From Planctomycetaceae bacterium (GTDB lineage: Bacteria; Planctomycetota; Planctomycetia; Pirellulales; Pirellulaceae), in the NCBI GenBank assembly GCA_002685655.1, contig NYXM01000195.1, positions 1 to 22,130 on the forward strand: DNA of 22,130 bases. The letters run 5' to 3'. The notes beneath the pieces were generated by a model. That model was not told the DNA's origin. It saw only the letters and a program-made list of their open reading frames with translations, and did not search any database. The translations under genes were made by a program, and so were the position numbers. Numbering within the stretch: the stretch's first letter is position 1; each line of letters begins with the position of its first letter. Below are positions 8,101 through 16,082 of the stretch, piece after piece.

Positions 8101-8810
8101 TCGTATTCCAGCTTCTGAATTCGCTCTTCGAAACGCGCCACCTCGTCGACCAGACTTCGCTGATCCCGCGCCAATTCGGACCAACGATGCGTCTGCCGCC
8201 GCAGTTCATCCACATCGCCTTGGAGCCGATTGCGGTTGGCCACCAGTGACGTCAGTTCGTTCTCTTCATCTGCCCCCCAGATCGCTACCCGCCGCGAATC
8301 CAACGTGCGCATCACCTCGACCAGTGAAACACGATCGACGCCACTGGCCAGATTGTATAACTGCTCCGCCGCCTGCGTGTCATCCAGCGTCGCAAGCTCT
8401 TGAAGCTCGCGGATCCCCACGGCAAAAACATTGTTAAAAATCGACTCGTCAATGCCGGACAGCAAGACGTTTAACAGGTGCTGTCCTTGGCGGCTACCGT
8501 TGTTTTCCGCCAGGATCACGGGCCGACCCAAGACGTGATCGTCGTCTTCTAAAAGTCGCTCGACGGAAAAACCGCCGCTATGGTTCTCCACATGCAACGT
8601 TCCCCCCGCATCGCCACCAAAAACGGGCGGCAAGTACAGCTTCTTCCGCTCCGGCGAGAAGCCGTACAGAATCGCACGAACAAATTGCATCAGCGTCGTT
8701 TTGCCAGCTTCGTTTCTGCCATAGAACAGCGTAACTTCGCCTGGCAACGCATCGACGGATACATCGTTCCACACACCGAAACCGCCGACTTTGATATCCG
8801 TGATTCTCAC
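5196..8810 (-). CDS. YhaN/SbcC-like SMC-type ATPase with membrane hairpin and acidic tail
   Basis: This 1204-residue protein has an ABC/SMC-type ATPase head split between its ends, like Rad50, SbcC and Bacillus YhaN. Walker A is GRNEAGKTT at 31-39, the signature LSRGTREA at 943-950, Walker B PMILDDVLVNLD at 971-982 and the switch histidine lies in FTCHDH at 1006-1011. Long coiled coils occupy about 190-475 and 535-890. Between them two hydrophobic segments, about 480-500 and 511-530, form a membrane hairpin where Rad50/SbcC carry a zinc hook. Residues about 1044-1140 are extremely rich in Glu/Asp and likely disordered. The start is GTG with GAGAGGA upstream; no in-frame ATG is near. It follows the YhaO-like gene by 44 bases, so the two form an operon and likely a DNA repair or end-processing complex. 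Confidence 0.9.
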   Translation of the reverse strand: MRITDIKVGGFGVWNDVSVDALPGEVTLFYGRNEAGKTTLMQFVRAILYGFSPERKKLYLPPVFGGDAGGTLHVENHSGGFSVERLLEDDDHVLGRPVILAENNGSRQGQHLLNVLLSGIDESIFNNVFAVGIRELQELATLDDTQAAEQLYNLASGVDRVSLVEVMRTLDSRRVAIWGADEENELTSLVANRNRLQGDVDELRRQTHRWSELARDQRSLVDEVARFEERIQKLEYEGRTVEIAVQVRDKWQALERVTHELDAIGPIEDLPEGCLERVDSLNAEIAEQRTAMVPVKKRRHHFRQELASQPINRSLWQHSSRIEAMCEHGPWIKSLEEDLLRLSGEVEASEIALLNYDEEFTAQGGIDVTNMPKITPRVLQQLEPPATAYREAIKQRAISRKVRKKSQQDAESADDQLDFKLHGRDIEDFDSTLEQAVGTVKQLRRKIDIEDQLERFHRQAEDLRQEHQEKLDDQLLRVRLLGGVGTMFVFGFVMLMTGAFGWRVMPMSAEVAWSIACLGCVCIGLSVAWKTVVERTTQEELDTCLRRRETLSDEMEVATAERDSIDRELPSSSGTLNTQLTIAEKELKELEALAPLHQERLKTRKRKHDAKRSSSGVDEQVREARSRWRRALRNVGLPESLTHRHVRQIGSLHDKKATVELLLVDQCARLEKVQKDREALLERMRQLNADIGLDVVSDEPQIQLSQLATALAGQREMVQQRQELQANEKQVRRELSDMLRRLRKSKREREALFAQARVTDEEQLRERAGLLGRVTELDARHQSLAEQIRTIVGGHCPLEEVERELDSHEMEELQVRWDTLISRLQDTHTHLSQLYERRGEVNQEMKQLAENRGFAAAKLELTCVEAKIKRAIKQWRGLAVTACLLESIREAYEAERQPETLSEASVYLETLTDGKYTRIWTPLGKNELRIDDRQGKPMSLDVLSRGTREAVFLSLRLALVAAYGRRGVNLPMILDDVLVNLDIERARSAVQLLCQFAKEGRQLLFFTCHDHIQQMFVEAEVDVRILPAHGQPGLKIEPYGAELLDEETEDSESLEPEFVDDEEEMEPYEVEADDACEIEEDEESFEIEAEADDETDQLVEEEEEHEIAIHLDEAVEEAEVEQVDERAKIEEITPEIDLTSFFRTKEVVAKSEPVVVEDVTIDKPLVKVDEVFNDLSDTQPFENGPWWWETSRGCPGDTKEENAA

Positions 8811-8854
8811 GTCTTCATCCTCTCATTGCCTTGGATCCTACGTATGACGCGCTG

Positions 8855-10090
8855 CTAGTGGGGCACTGCGTCGTCATCTCGCAACAAATCCAATCCCAAC
8901 ACGGCCGCTTGATGCAGCAAAACGTCGCGATCTTCAAGACCGACGTCAGTCAAGGCACCAGGTGCAATCCCACCCGGCAAACAGGTCTCAACTAACAGGT
9001 CTTCCAGCCGCAACGGCTTTTCGTCTTCCTCGTAGTAGTCGCGGGCAACTCGCATGAAGTCACCCAAGATTGAGTCCTCTTCGCACCATTCGGCACGCAA
9101 CGCGTGTGGCGACTCCAGCTCGAAACTGACCGACCAGGCGGCCGGTGATCCGTAGCCGAATTCCTTCCGCAGTTTCTCCACTGTTTCATCACGCTCTGTA
9201 GCCGAAGCGAAGGCGCTGTCGAAGCGCCCCAAGCCGGAGGCCAACCAACAGACTAATAGTGGCCGCTGGGCTTCCTCCATTAACCTCTCGACGCGTGAAT
9301 GCATCTCATGCAACACGGTGTCGTAAGCAATTCCGGCCGTCAGGTTCAGGCGAGGCAAACACCAACGCCAGGAATCTGATTGGATCATCCGCGTGCGGAC
9401 GCGGCCCTCGGGATCAATGTGGACCAGCGAACAACCGTGTGGCCCGCTTTCGCTTGGCTGAAATCCTTGTGGACCACCTGGACAATGGGCAACCGAAACA
9501 CCCGTATGCGGCGTTCCGGCATTGACTGATCCGCCGAGCCCCCAATAGAGCACACCCGATTTATCCGGATCATCGATCTCAAGACTCTCAGGCAAAACGA
9601 CGACACGCGGCAGATCACTTGCAACTGCAACAAACTCGGACGAATGCAACGTTCGCGACTCGTGCCAACTGCGACCACAGATTCTCGCGACGGGCAATTC
9701 CCCACGCTTGTGCTCGATCGATTCGACAGACGAGCTGGACAACACATGCACATTTTCCGGCCATTCCAGAGCGCTCAGCCAGCCGTCGGTTTGATCCAAC
9801 CGGCTTGCCGCCCAATACACGGGAATCGCTTTTTCAGATAAGCGTGTGAACTCGTCGGTCAAGAACGCCACCGCACGGGGGCCTGCATTGGTTGGGTCGA
9901 GAAGATCACCGGATAGAATTAAGAAGTCGACTTCCTCGCGGAGCGCCGCCGTGAAAACTCGTTCCGCCGCGGCGAACGGAGCGTTGACAAGCGCTTCCGC
10001 CAAATGCTCGGGCACGTCATAGAGACCCTGCAACGTTGCTTCCAGGTGAAAGCTCCCGGCGTGAAGAAAACGAATCGAATGGCCTGACAT
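8855..10090 (-). CDS. YhaO/SbcD-like metallophosphoesterase homologue, active site degenerate
   Basis: The 411-residue protein has the layout of YhaO-type DNA exonucleases, partners of YhaN/SbcC ATPases. Recognisable parts are FLHAGSFHLEATLQGL at 8-23, LSGDLLD at 59-65, and PGGPQGF with GPHGCSLVHID near 204-226. However, the metal ligands are mostly gone. Motif I DxH reads S13-F14-H15, GNHD is replaced by A95-S-R-L98, the later LLH reads VLP near 167, and GHxH reads GGSVN at 186-190. Only H15 and the GDxxD pair remain. It is probably not a nuclease and may act as a structural or regulatory subunit. The start at 10090 has GGAGGTG closely upstream; an ATG 21 bases earlier lacks this. It is the first gene of the operon with the ATPase. 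Confidence 0.85.
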   Translation of the reverse strand: MSGHSIRFLHAGSFHLEATLQGLYDVPEHLAEALVNAPFAAAERVFTAALREEVDFLILSGDLLDPTNAGPRAVAFLTDEFTRLSEKAIPVYWAASRLDQTDGWLSALEWPENVHVLSSSSVESIEHKRGELPVARICGRSWHESRTLHSSEFVAVASDLPRVVVLPESLEIDDPDKSGVLYWGLGGSVNAGTPHTGVSVAHCPGGPQGFQPSESGPHGCSLVHIDPEGRVRTRMIQSDSWRWCLPRLNLTAGIAYDTVLHEMHSRVERLMEEAQRPLLVCWLASGLGRFDSAFASATERDETVEKLRKEFGYGSPAAWSVSFELESPHALRAEWCEEDSILGDFMRVARDYYEEDEKPLRLEDLLVETCLPGGIAPGALTDVGLEDRDVLLHQAAVLGLDLLRDDDAVPH

Positions 10091-10227
10091 GGAGCACCTC
10101 CCTGCGCTCACTCGCGTTGGCTATCAAGTTAAAGCGCGCTCGGAGCCCAAGCGAATCCATGCAAACCGGGCGCGCCGGCGAGAGTTTAGCAACACAGGTA
10201 TTCTGAGGCCATGCCGGTTTGCCGCGC

Positions 10228-10255
10228 ACGCTAGCATCCTAGCATCCGCTAGCGT
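10228..10255. repeat. inverted repeat overlapping the helicase stop codon
   Basis: ACGCTAGC (10228-10235) and GCTAGCGT (10248-10255) are perfect eight-base arms around a twelve-base loop that contains another CTAGCATC copy. It sits at the helicase stop codon (10249-10251) and could fold in the - strand transcript. No T-run follows, so a classical terminator is unlikely; an RNA-end stabiliser or a REP-like element is possible. Confidence 0.5.
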
Positions 10256-12216
10256 CGGTGAACCGCAGCATCTCGTGCGTGCGGGTTTTCGGCCTGACCA
10301 ATCAGCTCGAATAGGAACCGGCTGGGGATCGTATCTCGAGGCCGACCCCATTTCATCCGAGTCAATGCCATCGAAAGCGTCAAACGCTCTTCAGCCCGCG
10401 TCACTCCGACGTAGCATAACCGCCGCTCTTCATCAATCGCGTCTCCGTCGGCTTGGACACTGCGATGATGTGGCAACAGCCCCTCCTCCAGACCGACCAC
10501 GTAAATATGAGGGAATTCGAGCCCTTTTGCGCTGTGCATGGTCATCAGGGCGATGGCGTTCTTCTTCAACTGTTTGTCTTTTTCGCTGTCAAATTCCGAA
10601 TCACCCAGGGCGACATCGTCAATGAAACCGCGAAGATTCGGATTGCGAGCCTTGCTCTCATACGCCCCTAATGCGTTGACAACTTCCTCGACTGCCGCCC
10701 AGCGTGCTTGTTGCTCGTTTTCGTCATCGCACGTGCGGCTCAGTTCGTCTTCGTATCTGATCGTCGCCAGCAAACTGCGGGTGATATCAACGAGCGATTC
10801 GCCGGATTCGATTCGAGAGCGGAACTTCTCAATCAACTCGCAAAACGAAACGACCACCTGCCGTGCTACCGGAGCTAGGGTTTGAAGTGGTCCAGATCGG
10901 TGCATCACCGTCCACAGTGAAACACCCTGCTGCACTGCCGCCGCGGTCAGCTGCTCAATTGTCTTGTTGCCGATTCCGCGAGGTGGCGTGTTGATGATCC
11001 GCCTGGCCGCGACTTCGTCATCGGGTGCTGAAAGCAGCTTCAGGTATGCCAACAGATCGCGCACTTCGCGGCGATCGAAGAACGACATCCCACCGATGAG
11101 TACGTAGGGCAATTTGACCTTGCGAAGTTCCGTTTCGAAGGCGCGCGGTTGCTCGTTGGTGCGAAACAAGATCGCAAAATCGCGGGGCTCCCAATCGGGA
11201 TTGAGCAGCAGGCGCTGGATGTCGGCAACGACGCCTTGAGCTTCGTCGGTTTCATTCTTGAACTGTTCAACACGAGGTTTCGGACCTCCCGTCCGGGACG
11301 GCTTGAGCACCTTCGGATGGCGTGTCTTGTTGAAGGCGATTAGGCGGTTCGACATCTCCAGGATTTCAGCGGTCGAACGATAGTTCTGTTCCAGGCGGAC
11401 GACTTTGGCATCAGGCCAATCTTTCGAAAACCGCAGAATGTGCTGTACTTCCGCGCCGCGCCAACCGTAAATCGACTGATCGTCGTCACCCACGACGCAG
11501 AGATTTCGGTGTCCTGAAGCAAGGGCTCTCACAATCCGGTATTGGCTACCGTTGGTGTCTTGGTACTCGTCGATGAGTAGATGGTCGAAGCGGTTTGACT
11601 CGTGGCGCAACGCTTCCTTTGATTCACTGAACAACTGCTCTGTACACAGCAGCAGGTCATCAAAGTCAACGGCACCGAGTGCTTTGAGTTTTTCTTGATA
11701 CCGCCGGTAGGCGATCGCTGCCAAATGCTCCTTATCCGTCTCGGCGACGGCCTCTGCGTCGTGAGGCCGGATACACTTGGTTTTCCAGTGGCCGATGTGA
11801 AATAGTAAGTCGGATGGCTTGAGCATCGCGCCGGAAATACGAATCTCACGGAGCACACCACGCGCCAAGCTCTCTTGGTCACCCCGATCATAGATGGCAA
11901 ACTGATCAGGATAGCCGAGTTTTCGAATGTGGCGACGAAGCACGCGCACGCAATGCGAATGAAACGTTGAGACTGCAGGCATCGTCTCCAGGCGTTTTCC
12001 CAACTGGGCGCCAACACGTTCCTTCATTTCGGCGGCGGCTTTGTTGGTAAATGTGACGGCGAGGATGCGATCCGGCTCAACGCCACTCTGGATCAGCTTC
12101 GCGATGCGAACCGTCACGACGCGCGTCTTACCTGTACCCGCCCCGGCCAGGACCAGGAGCGGCCCCGACAGCGTATTGACGGCACTCCGTTGCTCAGAAT
12201 TCAAGCCTCCATCCAT
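10249..12216 (-). CDS. UvrD/Rep/PcrA-family DNA helicase
   Basis: The 655-residue protein is a superfamily 1A 3'-5' helicase, which moves along single-stranded DNA and serves repair, replication restart or removal of bound proteins. All motifs are visible: I GAGTGKT, Ia FTNKAAAEMKER, II LLIDEYQDTN, III VVGDDDQSIYGWRGA, IV LEQNYRST, V LMTMHSAKGLEF and VI RRLCYVGVTRAEERLTLS. Its length is that of Rep and slightly shorter than UvrD or PcrA, and it lacks nuclease or long C-terminal extensions, so I give no gene symbol. I chose the ATG at 12216, after a TAGGA sequence and directly before NSEQRSAV; a start at 12306 would overlap the neighbouring gene. It ends 158 bases before the YhaO-like gene on the same strand, so a DNA repair cluster is plausible. 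Confidence 0.93.
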   Translation of the reverse strand: MDGGLNSEQRSAVNTLSGPLLVLAGAGTGKTRVVTVRIAKLIQSGVEPDRILAVTFTNKAAAEMKERVGAQLGKRLETMPAVSTFHSHCVRVLRRHIRKLGYPDQFAIYDRGDQESLARGVLREIRISGAMLKPSDLLFHIGHWKTKCIRPHDAEAVAETDKEHLAAIAYRRYQEKLKALGAVDFDDLLLCTEQLFSESKEALRHESNRFDHLLIDEYQDTNGSQYRIVRALASGHRNLCVVGDDDQSIYGWRGAEVQHILRFSKDWPDAKVVRLEQNYRSTAEILEMSNRLIAFNKTRHPKVLKPSRTGGPKPRVEQFKNETDEAQGVVADIQRLLLNPDWEPRDFAILFRTNEQPRAFETELRKVKLPYVLIGGMSFFDRREVRDLLAYLKLLSAPDDEVAARRIINTPPRGIGNKTIEQLTAAAVQQGVSLWTVMHRSGPLQTLAPVARQVVVSFCELIEKFRSRIESGESLVDITRSLLATIRYEDELSRTCDDENEQQARWAAVEEVVNALGAYESKARNPNLRGFIDDVALGDSEFDSEKDKQLKKNAIALMTMHSAKGLEFPHIYVVGLEEGLLPHHRSVQADGDAIDEERRLCYVGVTRAEERLTLSMALTRMKWGRPRDTIPSRFLFELIGQAENPHARDAAVHRR

Positions 12217-12283
12217 GCAATTGATCCTAGCGATTTGCCGACTGGCGCGAAAGTGGGCAGGTCCGACATTGACGAAACAGATC

Positions 12284-14401
12284 CTAGCTGCGCAGCCACA
12301 GCACACCGACGGAGGACCAATAAAAGGCCGCGAAAGCTGCGGCCGTCGTGGTGACTTCCCACAACCAGCTCCAGCGACGGTCCTCGAACCAGAATCGGCC
12401 CGCCAGCGTCAGCGGAAATGCTCCGACAAACCCACACAAAAAGACCCACTCGAACACCAGGCTCAGGCGTCGACACGCCAGAAAATAGAGCAGGCAGCTT
12501 GCGATGAATCCGCACATCATCAAGGCCGCGCGCAACCGCTGCGCCGGCGAACGCTCCACGGCACGCCCGTCGGTTTCCCACACCATCGCTTGAAACGCGA
12601 TGAAGATTGAAACGGGCCACGTAAACACGAAGTCGTTTGCCCAGCCGCTGACTACCGTCGTCCCTAAGGCCCCCAGCACAAAGACGAGCGACCAGGTCAG
12701 CCACCGCCTGCTTGCCGCGGAGAGCCAACTGCCCAACACCACGCGTAAGCCGCCGGCGATACCCAACACGGCCAAGAAGCTGCCGCCCATGATGCCAAAC
12801 AGTGAGACCAGAAACCACTGACAGAGCCACGTATGTGAAGGAATATCGAAGGCATATTCCGGCTCGACTCCCAGAATCGCCGCAGCCCAGTCGATATATC
12901 TGGTTTGTGGGATGTCAGCTACGGTTACGGCCTTGGCACGCACCGTGGCCTTGAGCTTCTTCGGTTGGCCGAGATAGACACATACGGCGCGATTGTGGTT
13001 CCGCACGAAAAGCCGACCACGAAAGAGTGTCGGCTGGGTCCAACAGATTTCACCCCCCAGCAGCGATACGCGCCCCAGTTCGTCGTACCGTCGCTTGGAT
13101 GCACGTGCCAAGATCAGTTCACCGGTGTCATTGAACAAGATCAGTTTATTGTTGGCGATGATCACCGTGGCGTGGCCAATTCGTTCTCCGGTGTCCGCCG
13201 AGTGCGGTTCGGTCGTCCGCCGTCGCTCGGTCGAACCAGTCGACCAAAGGATCTCCCCTGTGGCAAAGTCCAAGCACCGAAATTGCCCGCGTGACGGGCG
13301 ATGTGTTTTTGCCTGCGCTTCTCGAAGATCGAATCCATACACCGCGCCATCCAACAGCACACTGGAAAAAATGTCATTCGACATCGTGAGGCTGCTGCGT
13401 ATCGTGGCGACTGGCTGGGCCGAGTCACCGGTCAGCCGCAGCAGCTTCGAGCCACCTTGAAAAGGACCGGAAATCCATAGATCCGGCTCCGAGTAGATTG
13501 GCCACGCGGAATGCTCGTCGTACCCGACGGATAGCTCGTGCCGCCAAACAAGCTCGCCCGTGGCCAAATCGTGACAAACGAGCGCATTCTGCATGTAGCC
13601 GAGGATCAACGACTGCCCTTGAAACGTGATTGGGTAGGCTGGCGTGTAGCTGGCCGGATCGTCGCCTGCCTGCCAAACCAACGAGCCGTTGGCGGCGTCA
13701 AGCGCCACCATGCTGGCACCAGAACCGCCGACAGGAAGAACAACCATCTCCTCGACGACCGTCGGCGAACACGAATAACCAAAGTCGGTCCCGCGAGTTC
13801 CAAACCGTTTGACCAAATCAACCGACCACCGCCGCCGGCCGGAGCGTGCATCAAGGCACCCAACCACGCCGCCCGGGGTCGAAAAGTAAATGGCACCGCC
13901 GGCAAACGTCGGTGTCGCACGCGGCCCGGGATAGACGCCAACCGGATCGAACGGCAGGCCATAGCGATATCGCCAAATCTCTCGACCGCTCTCCGCCTCC
14001 AAGCAGATCACGTATTGGCCTGCAAGCGTTTGGAATTGCGTGGCGACCCGATCCTCCCAGGCGATGAAGGACGAATACCCCTGCCCTAGTGGCAGTGTCC
14101 AGAGCACCGGTGGCCCTTCTTCCGGCCATGCGTCGACAAGAGCAACCTCGGCCGATCTACCGTCGTACCGCGGTCCACGAATGAACGGCCAGCCGATTTC
14201 CTCAATGTCTGAGCTCGAACTGGTTTTTGGTGCGGATTGTGGATTTGCCTTCTCCGCGTCGTCACCCCACGCGAAGGTGTTCAGTGCAACAAAGATCAGA
14301 GCCCAGCGAAACACACCAAATCGGCCTCGACCGGATCGACCTCGCATACATGGTTTCTCGCGACGAATGGGCATTGGGCACGGTGCTGCATCCTTGTTCA
14401 T
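12284..14401 (-). CDS. PQQ-like beta-propeller protein with C-terminal membrane domain
   Basis: This 705-residue protein has a signal-like hydrophobic stretch at about residues 29-45 (RWALIFVALNTFAWG) and then a PQQ/quinoprotein-like beta-propeller at about 70-490. Repeated blades show patterns such as VICLEAESGREIWRY, GCLDARSGRRRWS, VALDAANGSLVW and VCHDLATGELVWRH. Residues about 523-705 hold some six hydrophobic segments, so the propeller is tied to an integral membrane part I cannot name. The propeller should face the periplasm or an internal compartment. PQQ binding cannot be shown, and many planctomycete members are non-enzymatic. The start is uncertain: later in-frame ATGs at 14374 and 14347 are possible and none has a strong ribosome site. 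It lies 66 bases after the second propeller gene, likely in one transcript. Confidence 0.85.
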   Translation of the reverse strand: MNKDAAPCPMPIRREKPCMRGRSGRGRFGVFRWALIFVALNTFAWGDDAEKANPQSAPKTSSSSDIEEIGWPFIRGPRYDGRSAEVALVDAWPEEGPPVLWTLPLGQGYSSFIAWEDRVATQFQTLAGQYVICLEAESGREIWRYRYGLPFDPVGVYPGPRATPTFAGGAIYFSTPGGVVGCLDARSGRRRWSVDLVKRFGTRGTDFGYSCSPTVVEEMVVLPVGGSGASMVALDAANGSLVWQAGDDPASYTPAYPITFQGQSLILGYMQNALVCHDLATGELVWRHELSVGYDEHSAWPIYSEPDLWISGPFQGGSKLLRLTGDSAQPVATIRSSLTMSNDIFSSVLLDGAVYGFDLREAQAKTHRPSRGQFRCLDFATGEILWSTGSTERRRTTEPHSADTGERIGHATVIIANNKLILFNDTGELILARASKRRYDELGRVSLLGGEICWTQPTLFRGRLFVRNHNRAVCVYLGQPKKLKATVRAKAVTVADIPQTRYIDWAAAILGVEPEYAFDIPSHTWLCQWFLVSLFGIMGGSFLAVLGIAGGLRVVLGSWLSAASRRWLTWSLVFVLGALGTTVVSGWANDFVFTWPVSIFIAFQAMVWETDGRAVERSPAQRLRAALMMCGFIASCLLYFLACRRLSLVFEWVFLCGFVGAFPLTLAGRFWFEDRRWSWLWEVTTTAAAFAAFYWSSVGVLWLRS

Positions 14402-14467
14402 GGCCTACATTCGCTTGTTCACGGCCCACAGATGTGAACGGCTGAGCCGTGTATCATCTCGCCGCTT

Positions 14468-15967
14468 TCAACTCCCCGTCGGATTTCGAATGTCGTAACA
14501 GATCATCTCGTCCTGGTCCCGCAAATAGAGCCGTCCATTGGAAATCACCGGATGAGCCCAACTATTACCGTTGTTGATCCCAATCGTGAAGCTGCCCTTC
14601 AGCTTGTAGCTCTCGGGCGTCGCTTCGATCAGCGCCATTACGCCATTCTGATAACGAAAGTACAAATGGCCATCGGCACAAGTGATCGCCGCCGATCCCG
14701 TGCCCGGTCCGCGACCGGGGCGCCAGGCATCCCTTCCGGTGCGCAGGTTGACGCAGACCGGATGTCCGTTGTTGTGACCATGCCCCATATAAACATGGTC
14801 ACCCAGCAAGATCATGCCGCCGTGGTGATTCTGAAGGTCATTACCGTTCTTGAAATAAACTTCCTCGGCACTGATCTGTCCCCGCCGGCCGCTGAGCAGC
14901 AACAATGCCGCCCCCGTGCCATAGCCAGTCGAGCAAAACACGAAATCGTCCTTGATCACTGGAGTTGGCACGTTGGCCGTTCCGTTGGCAGTGCGATTGT
15001 AACCCCAAAGCAGTCGCCCATTGTTCGCATCAACGCCAATCACACCGCGCCCCACCAGCTGAACGTACTGCCGCACCCCGCCACCATTACCAATCACGAT
15101 CGACGAATACGCGGCACCGTCGCGACCGCGAGACCCGGCATTGGCCATCGCTGTCTTCCAAATCGTTTTGCCCGTTCGCTTATCCAGCGCCGCGATGATT
15201 GCGTCTGGCGCACCGGGCGTACAAACCAGTTTGTTGCCGTCAACCAAAGGCGACTCACTGTACCCCCACCCAGACATCATCTTGCCGCCAAAGTCATCTG
15301 GGAAACGCTTCTTCCAGACAGCCTCACCGGTATTCACGTCCGCGCACAACAGGTCGCCGCCATGCGATAGGCCGAAGACCAGTGCGCCATCAACGGTTGG
15401 CGTGCAGTTCGGATCGCCGCCGCCGCCGACAGGGACCGTCCACAGCACCTCGCCGTCAGCCACGTCCATCGCCACGATGTGTGTTTGGCCCTGCAATCGT
15501 CCCATCGAGAAGATCTTGCCGTCTGCGATGGAAACACTGGCATAACCTCTACCCAAACCTCGCGTGCGCCACAATTCCCTTGGCCCCTCGTCGGGCCATC
15601 GATCCATCAGTCCCGTCTCGGTCGAAATCCCATCGCGATTCGGACCACGCCACTGAGGCCAATCAAGGTTTAGTGCCTCGCTGGCCACAACTTGCGTTGT
15701 CGCATCGTCACTTGTACGTGCCGCGTCTTGGGCCAACTTACGATCCGCCCGACTCAGGCGCGTCAAAGAGACTTCGAAGACCTTGCCGTTCCGTCGTTGC
15801 AGCTTGACTTTGCCGAGGTTGATTTCGAGGAACTTTGCTTCAACTGTGTACTTTCCCGTCGAGTCCGTCCACGTCCGAAATTTGGCCGCGGTTTGGGAAA
15901 AACAAGGTGAGAATAGAAGGGACGATATTGCGATGGCCAACAAGAGAATGTGGCGCGAGTGGTTCAT
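14468..15967 (-). CDS. secreted SHD1 domain plus PQQ-like beta-propeller protein
   Basis: The 499-residue protein begins with a signal peptide (LLLAIAISSLLFSPCFS, cleavage near residue 24). Residues about 28-80 form an SHD1 (SLA1 homology 1) domain, with FRTWTDSTGKYTVEAKF and VFEVSLTRLSRAD; this domain is typical of planctomycete secreted proteins. The rest, from WPQWRGPNRDG near residue 105 to the end, is a PQQ-like propeller with blades such as IVAMDVADGEVLWTV, CADVNTGEAVWKK and AALDKRTGKTIWKT. WPQWRGPNRDG is the usual opening of this planctomycete family. The start at 15967 is supported by AGAGGA eight bases upstream and the signal peptide; the frame is open further but without such support. 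A promoter lies at 16016-16044. Function unknown, perhaps substrate or cell-envelope binding. Confidence 0.92.
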   Translation of the reverse strand: MNHSRHILLLAIAISSLLFSPCFSQTAAKFRTWTDSTGKYTVEAKFLEINLGKVKLQRRNGKVFEVSLTRLSRADRKLAQDAARTSDDATTQVVASEALNLDWPQWRGPNRDGISTETGLMDRWPDEGPRELWRTRGLGRGYASVSIADGKIFSMGRLQGQTHIVAMDVADGEVLWTVPVGGGGDPNCTPTVDGALVFGLSHGGDLLCADVNTGEAVWKKRFPDDFGGKMMSGWGYSESPLVDGNKLVCTPGAPDAIIAALDKRTGKTIWKTAMANAGSRGRDGAAYSSIVIGNGGGVRQYVQLVGRGVIGVDANNGRLLWGYNRTANGTANVPTPVIKDDFVFCSTGYGTGAALLLLSGRRGQISAEEVYFKNGNDLQNHHGGMILLGDHVYMGHGHNNGHPVCVNLRTGRDAWRPGRGPGTGSAAITCADGHLYFRYQNGVMALIEATPESYKLKGSFTIGINNGNSWAHPVISNGRLYLRDQDEMICYDIRNPTGS

Positions 15968-16015
15968 GCGGTTTTCCTCTGTTTCGTGGTGGACACGCGG
16001 CGATTTCGTCGAGTC

Positions 16016-16044
16016 AGTATAGACCGCCCACTCGATTCGGCCAA
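16016..16044 (-). promoter_or_regulatory. sigma70-type promoter of the SHD1-propeller gene
   Basis: On the - strand TTGGCC (16044-16039) and TATACT (16021-16016) are separated by 17 bases. The -10 box matches five of six consensus bases, the -35 box is weaker. The leader to the ATG at 15967 would be about 42 bases. Confidence 0.5.
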
Positions 16045-16082
16045 CTTTTGCAAACGACGTCAGTGCGCGGTAGTCGCTGGCC

